Source: an uncultured Myxococcales bacterium
Lineage (GTDB): Bacteria; Myxococcota_A; UBA9042
Assembly (NCBI GenBank): GCA_903896545.1
Contig: CAITYF010000040.1
Location: forward strand, 1 to 64,000
Reading direction: 5' to 3'
DNA: 64,000 bases
Shown here: one piece after another, positions 60,495-64,000 of the stretch
Layout: every line of letters begins with the position of its first letter
Numbering within the stretch: the stretch's first letter is position 1
Notes under the pieces: generated by a model
What the model saw: the letters and a program-made list of their open reading frames with translations, nothing else
Database searches by the model: none
What the model was told of the DNA's origin: nothing
Program-made: the position numbers and the translations under genes

Positions 60495-61356
60495 GCCGCT
60501 GCTTCTGGCGATCGACGTGCGGCCAGGGCGGATCGTCCTGGCGACGGTTCACCGGCATCGGGTCATCGACACGCGGCGTCTGGAACGCGAAGGTTGCGAT
60601 GACGCCGCACGCACGGCCGCTGGGATCGCGCTGCTGCGGGAACGGGCGCCGGGACCCATTGTTGGCCTCGCTGGCGTGTGGCGTCCTGAAGCGCGGCTCG
60701 GGCTGGCCGACCCGCGTGGTTTCATCGCACTGCTTGAAGACGTCGGCGCACGTACCGCGCTGCCGACGAGTTGGCTGCCGCACGGTGCTGCCTTGGCGCT
60801 GGGTGAGTGGTCGCGATCCCAGGTTGAAGGTCCGCTAGCGGCCTTAGCGCTGGATGTGGGCGTCGCGGGTGGCGTGGTCCTCGATGGGCGGGCGTTCGCG
60901 CCGTTGCGTTTGGATCTGGGCCACGTGAGCGTCGATCCCGATGGTCTAAAGTGCGCCTGTGGCGGGCGGGGTTGCCTGCATACCTACGCGAGTGAGACGG
61001 CGATGCAGTTGCTCGCACGCGACGTCGAGTCTTCCTTGGAATTGCCCAGCCCAGCGGACCGGCAGCAGGTGATGGGCTCCCATCTGGCCGCACGGCAAGC
61101 GGAGAAAGTACGCAGCACCCACGTGCTGATCGCGCGCGCTGGCCGCGCCATGGGTCTGGCCGCTGGGCATCTCGCGGAAGCGTTCGGGGTCGTCGAGGTG
61201 CGCGTTCGCGGGCGGCACCCGGATCAGTGGCGCGTGCTGTCGGCTACAGCGGCCAAAGTGGCAGCCGATGTCTACGGTGAACGCGCGCCGCGCCTCGTCG
61301 CGGCCGAATCCAGCGAAGACGCGTTCTTTGTCGGCGCAGTCGCAGCGCACAGCTGA
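60487..61356 (+). CDS. Divergent ROK-family protein
   Basis: A 289-residue protein with the ROK zinc-type block GHVSVDPDGLKCACGGRGCLHTYAS in its second half and weak kinase-like phosphate motifs: LLAIDVRPGRI in place of the usual GIDIGGTKI, and ALDVGVAGGVVLDG. The degenerate first motif raises doubt about ATP-dependent sugar phosphorylation; it may be a sugar-binding regulator or altered kinase. No HTH is present. GTG 60487 overlaps the asnB stop, so it is coupled. It converges on the GNAT gene with 8 bp between stops. Confidence 0.8.
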   Translation: MTEPLLLAIDVRPGRIVLATVHRHRVIDTRRLEREGCDDAARTAAGIALLRERAPGPIVGLAGVWRPEARLGLADPRGFIALLEDVGARTALPTSWLPHGAALALGEWSRSQVEGPLAALALDVGVAGGVVLDGRAFAPLRLDLGHVSVDPDGLKCACGGRGCLHTYASETAMQLLARDVESSLELPSPADRQQVMGSHLAARQAEKVRSTHVLIARAGRAMGLAAGHLAEAFGVVEVRVRGRHPDQWRVLSATAAKVAADVYGERAPRLVAAESSEDAFFVGAVAAHS

Positions 61357-61364
61357 CCGAACGG

Positions 61365-62315
61365 TCAACCCAACCACACATGCAGCGTGACCTCTTCGTG
61401 TGCTGAAAGAAAGCCGTTGCGCCCGTGCAGCCGCGCAGACACGTGGTTCTTGGTCGAATAGCCCGAATCGATGTGCCGCGCACCCATCCGCTTCATCTGG
61501 ACCATTGCACCTTCAAAGAGCGCGTGACCGAGACCTCGCCCGCGCACTTCGCCGTTCAGCACCAACAGCCGCATGTGCCCGTAGCGGTGACCCAAAGGCG
61601 CCGCGCCCTCGGCCTCTACGCTGAACTGGAAGAAGCCCTGTACCTGGCCGTCGTCTTCAATCACGGTCAGCGGCGCTTGGCCGTGCCAAGCTGTGCGCAG
61701 CCACTTGCCGTACATCGCGTCGACAGTCGGCTTGTCGAATTCTGTGTTGCAGTACAAGTGCCCGCGCGGGTACGCCCAGCGCTGCGCCAGCTCGACCACG
61801 CGCGGAACATCCTCCTCGCGCATCAGACGCACGCGCGGGTCGGGATCGTGCGGCAGGTGCGCCGTCGACGCGACTGGCCAAATCACGTTGTCCATGTAGC
61901 GAAATCCGGCGTCTTCCAGGGCATGAATCGCCTGCGTGTGGTCGCCGTTCACGCGCGTCGACACAAAGCGCACCTGTTGGTCATGCAGCGCACCGCGGGC
62001 TTGCAGCAGCAGCGCGGCCAGTTGCCGTTTCACCGTCGGCACTTCTGCCGCCAGTAGAACGTGCAGGGTCGCCATGCCAAAACCAAAATGGCTGCGATCC
62101 CAGCTCGAGTCGCGCAGCGCGAGGATGACGTCATCGGTCGCCAGAAACTGCACCTGCGGGTCCGCCGCCAGCTGGATCAGCCGCGTACGCCAGTAGGTTT
62201 GCCAGCGCGGCGTCGTGTCCGGCGCGGCGGGGTACAAGTGGAAGGGGTCAAAGCGGTCCTGCGCCAAGTGGTGGTCGGCGATCGCGAGCAACTGCGTCAG
62301 GTCAGGCGAGGGCAT
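61365..62315 (-). CDS. GNAT-fold acetyltransferase-like protein with two GNAT-like halves
   Basis: A 316-residue protein. The C-terminal half is a GNAT domain: YGHMRLLVLNGEVRGRGLGHALFEGAMVQMKRMGARHIDSG contains the acetyl-CoA-binding V-x-G-x-G-x-G-x-A-like loop, and NHVSARLHGRNGF the closing motif. The N-terminal half is similarly sized and shaped (ATLHVLLAAEVPTVKRQL ... TQAIHALEDAGFRYMD), so it may be a degenerate GNAT copy, an arrangement seen in sugar N-acetyltransferases such as WecD. Acceptor unknown. ATG 62315, with AAGGA 5 nt upstream, overlaps the stop of the VWA gene. Confidence 0.85.
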   Translation of the reverse strand: MPSPDLTQLLAIADHHLAQDRFDPFHLYPAAPDTTPRWQTYWRTRLIQLAADPQVQFLATDDVILALRDSSWDRSHFGFGMATLHVLLAAEVPTVKRQLAALLLQARGALHDQQVRFVSTRVNGDHTQAIHALEDAGFRYMDNVIWPVASTAHLPHDPDPRVRLMREEDVPRVVELAQRWAYPRGHLYCNTEFDKPTVDAMYGKWLRTAWHGQAPLTVIEDDGQVQGFFQFSVEAEGAAPLGHRYGHMRLLVLNGEVRGRGLGHALFEGAMVQMKRMGARHIDSGYSTKNHVSARLHGRNGFLSAHEEVTLHVWLG

Positions 62316-64000
62316 CACGGTCCTTGTTCGGCACCGCAGACTTTCTTGTTTTTCCAGTCAAACGCTTTGTCCAGCACGCCGAGGAACGCTGCCGGATCGC
62401 CCGCGTCGACGCCGAGCAAGTGCCCGCCGCCGCTCATGGCCAAGCGCCACGAGTTGATGATGTCCGCGTCGTCGGTTGAGCCGATGTCGACGATGTAGAG
62501 GCGCACGCCAAAGGCCTTTCCGTCCGGCGAGCGCAGAACGTTGTTGCTCGTGGCGGTCGCGACGGCGGAGATGCCGGCACGCGGGTCGCGCACGCAGTAG
62601 GCCCCGCAGTAGAGTCCGGAGGTCGGGTCGACCTTGCACGGCTTTTGCGGGTCGGTGGAGGTGCAATGCGCCGAGACCAGCGGATCACAGGGCGCGGCGC
62701 CGTCGCTGCAGAAAAAGGGCAAGCCGGTCGGATCCCCCTTGGCTTGGCACTGTTGATGGCTCGCGCACTTGCCGCCGCTGCCGCAATCCGTGTCGTTTGT
62801 ACAGGGCTTGTCGTCGAGCGGATCCGTGGAGCCCATCCAGCCGCTGCCGGTCTTGCTGCACTGGAGCACGTTCTGGCACGTGGCGCCGCCAACACAGTCG
62901 CTGTCCGTCACGCAGCCCAAGCCGGTGGACATGCGCTTGGCCTGTACCCAGGGGCCAAAGTACGTATTGCTCGTTGATTCGCCGCCGTCGGTGAAAAGCA
63001 CGACGACTGTGTCGCGGCACGACCGCGCCGGATCGACGCACAGTTGATTCTGACAGACGTAATTGACGCTGGCGCAGTCCGCGTCCACTTTGCACGCCTT
63101 GCCGTCGACGATGACCTTGTTGCGCAGGTACTCGCCCACGTAGAACAGCGTCTTGCCGATCGGCGTGCCGCCGTCCGCGCGCAATTCCGGGTCCATCGGC
63201 TGGCTCTCGCTGCCGTTCATCCACTTGCCGATCTCGGTCTTGGTCGCAAAGCCGCTCGTCGCCGGGTAGGGCACCGCGAGTACTTCACTGAACTTGTTTT
63301 TGAACCAGCCGGTGTTGGCGTCGACGCCCTGTTCGCCTGCGTCGCCGGTGATCGTGTCGTTCCCGCTGTACGCGCCGCTGTCGCAAGAGTTGTAGCTGAT
63401 GCCGACCGACTGCGGGAATTTGAGCAGCGCCAAGTGGGTCACCTGATCGTCCAGTTTGGCCAGCGCTTGCTTGAAGACGACCTTGGAAACTCCGATGCGC
63501 GTGCAGCCGTTGGGATATTTGCCTGGATCGTATTCGCAAACCGGGTAGGGCGAGTAGCCGTTCGCGCAGTTCTTGACGCCGTTTTTGCTGACGACGTCCG
63601 TCGACATCGAGCCCGACGTGTCAAACGCGATGATCAGGTTCGCGCCGACAGGCTTGCACGCGCCGCCAACGCAGGCGGTGCCGGGAAAACAAGGAGAAAC
63701 GGAGTAGCCGTCACCACCGCCCAAGCAGGTCGCAAGCTTTACGCCCACACAGGTCTGTGTGCCGGGCGTGCAGGAAACCACCTCGGCAGCGTCGTCCGAT
63801 GCATCTGCGGCATCGTTGTCCTGCGCGTCGGTTTGATCCGCACCGCCGTTCGTGTCGCTGGGGGCCGCGTCTGTCGTTGCGTCCGCCGCGTCCACAACTG
63901 GCGTCACGTCGGCTTCGGCATCAGCGATGGCGTCTGTTGCAGAGTCTGCGTCGGTCTGATTCGTTGCCGCGTCGTCTGCAGTGTCGGTCGCCCCCGTGTT
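62315..64000 (-). CDS. VWA-domain lipoprotein (N-terminus beyond window)
   Basis: At least 561 residues; the frame stays open to the right edge, so the signal peptide and start lie outside. The visible N-terminal part is an Asp/Ala/Thr-rich spacer of the kind that follows lipoboxes elsewhere in this window. After CTPGTQTCVGVKLATCLGGG comes a VWA domain with an intact metal site (LIIAFDTSGSM), VVVLFTDGGEST and a late VRLYIVDIGSTDD strand. Several Cys-rich inserts of the form CVTDSDCVGGATCQ and CTNDTDCGSGGKC sit inside it. It probably mediates surface adhesion or protein binding. Its stop overlaps the start of the GNAT gene. The GTG at 63907 is internal to the frame and not the true start. Confidence 0.85.
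   Translation of the reverse strand, partial: NTGATDTADDAATNQTDADSATDAIADAEADVTPVVDAADATTDAAPSDTNGGADQTDAQDNDAADASDDAAEVVSCTPGTQTCVGVKLATCLGGGDGYSVSPCFPGTACVGGACKPVGANLIIAFDTSGSMSTDVVSKNGVKNCANGYSPYPVCEYDPGKYPNGCTRIGVSKVVFKQALAKLDDQVTHLALLKFPQSVGISYNSCDSGAYSGNDTITGDAGEQGVDANTGWFKNKFSEVLAVPYPATSGFATKTEIGKWMNGSESQPMDPELRADGGTPIGKTLFYVGEYLRNKVIVDGKACKVDADCASVNYVCQNQLCVDPARSCRDTVVVLFTDGGESTSNTYFGPWVQAKRMSTGLGCVTDSDCVGGATCQNVLQCSKTGSGWMGSTDPLDDKPCTNDTDCGSGGKCASHQQCQAKGDPTGLPFFCSDGAAPCDPLVSAHCTSTDPQKPCKVDPTSGLYCGAYCVRDPRAGISAVATATSNNVLRSPDGKAFGVRLYIVDIGSTDDADIINSWRLAMSGGGHLLGVDAGDPAAFLGVLDKAFDWKNKKVCGAEQGP

Noticed and set aside
1..64000. tRNA, rRNA, CRISPR, prophage, insertion sequence or replication origin
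   Set aside because: No cloverleaf with a T-arm consensus, no regularly spaced direct repeats, no transposase or integrase reading frame, and no DnaA-box cluster were noticed on reading.

Overview
This 64 kb window is GC-rich, densely coding chromosomal DNA from a Gram-negative bacterium. It best fits a deltaproteobacterial-type lineage (Myxococcota/Bradymonadota-like). The grounds are many lipobox proteins followed by Asp/Ala-rich spacers, a Cys-rich lipoprotein with a MopE-type CNGxDDDCDG motif, CGNGxCxxGE motifs, a Ser/Thr kinase, a hybrid histidine kinase, MJ0042-type zinc ribbons joined to TPR domains, and VWA surface proteins. Taxonomy is inferred from protein style only. No rRNA, tRNA, CRISPR array, phage or transposase gene was seen. 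I annotate 53 protein-coding genes; the last one runs off the right edge.

Layout: (1) 0.2-12.6 kb holds mostly exported lipoproteins: a GxGYxYP-type protein, a pectinacetylesterase-like hydrolase, a Cys-rich lipoprotein, an FAD oxidoreductase, a GH5 and a GH13 enzyme, plus PpnP and prolyl iminopeptidase. (2) 12.8-17.8 kb holds a YceI protein, a 320-bp structured repeat with inverted ends, and a three-gene signalling operon (ETT-repeat protein, Ser/Thr kinase fused to a receiver, hybrid histidine kinase with Hpt). (3) 17.9-19.6 kb holds oxyR, rubrerythrin and rubredoxin, with an OxyR-like operator overlapping the oxyR stop codon. (4) 19.6-25.8 kb is a minus-strand run: purM, two exported coiled-coil proteins, and a GH31 alpha-glucosidase lipoprotein. 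(5) 26-32.5 kb holds a J-domain/TPR protein, a lipoprotein, rsmD-queA, and a TetR regulator with a duplicated operator upstream of a C45-like hydrolase. (6) 32.5-40.9 kb holds a giant zinc-ribbon/TM/TPR protein, then an FAD oxidoreductase, TolC-like, MlaC-like and outer-membrane-barrel cluster. (7) 40.9-47.7 kb is a minus-strand set: amidase, degenerate VWA protein, Tat-exported small protein, outer-membrane protein and Amt. (8) 48-56.8 kb holds a metzincin lipoprotein, a HEAT protein, xseB, tlyA, a Cys-repeat lipoprotein, recX, a GST, a WYL regulator and a dienoyl-CoA isomerase-like crotonase. (9) 57-64 kb holds a membrane protein, a GT2 glycosyltransferase, asparagine synthase and a divergent ROK protein, then a GNAT protein and a VWA lipoprotein.

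How the genes fit together: the exported glycosidases and esterase suggest polysaccharide or storage-glucan scavenging at the cell surface. oxyR-rbr-rd is a peroxide-defence unit. The signalling operon joins His-Asp and Ser/Thr phosphorylation in one transcript. The FAD/TolC/MlaC/barrel and VWA/amidase clusters look like envelope systems of unknown purpose.

The most unusual observations are a dispersed repeat present in two copies whose hairpin stems covary, the signalling operon, an almost terminator-free arrangement of convergent genes, and the two envelope clusters.
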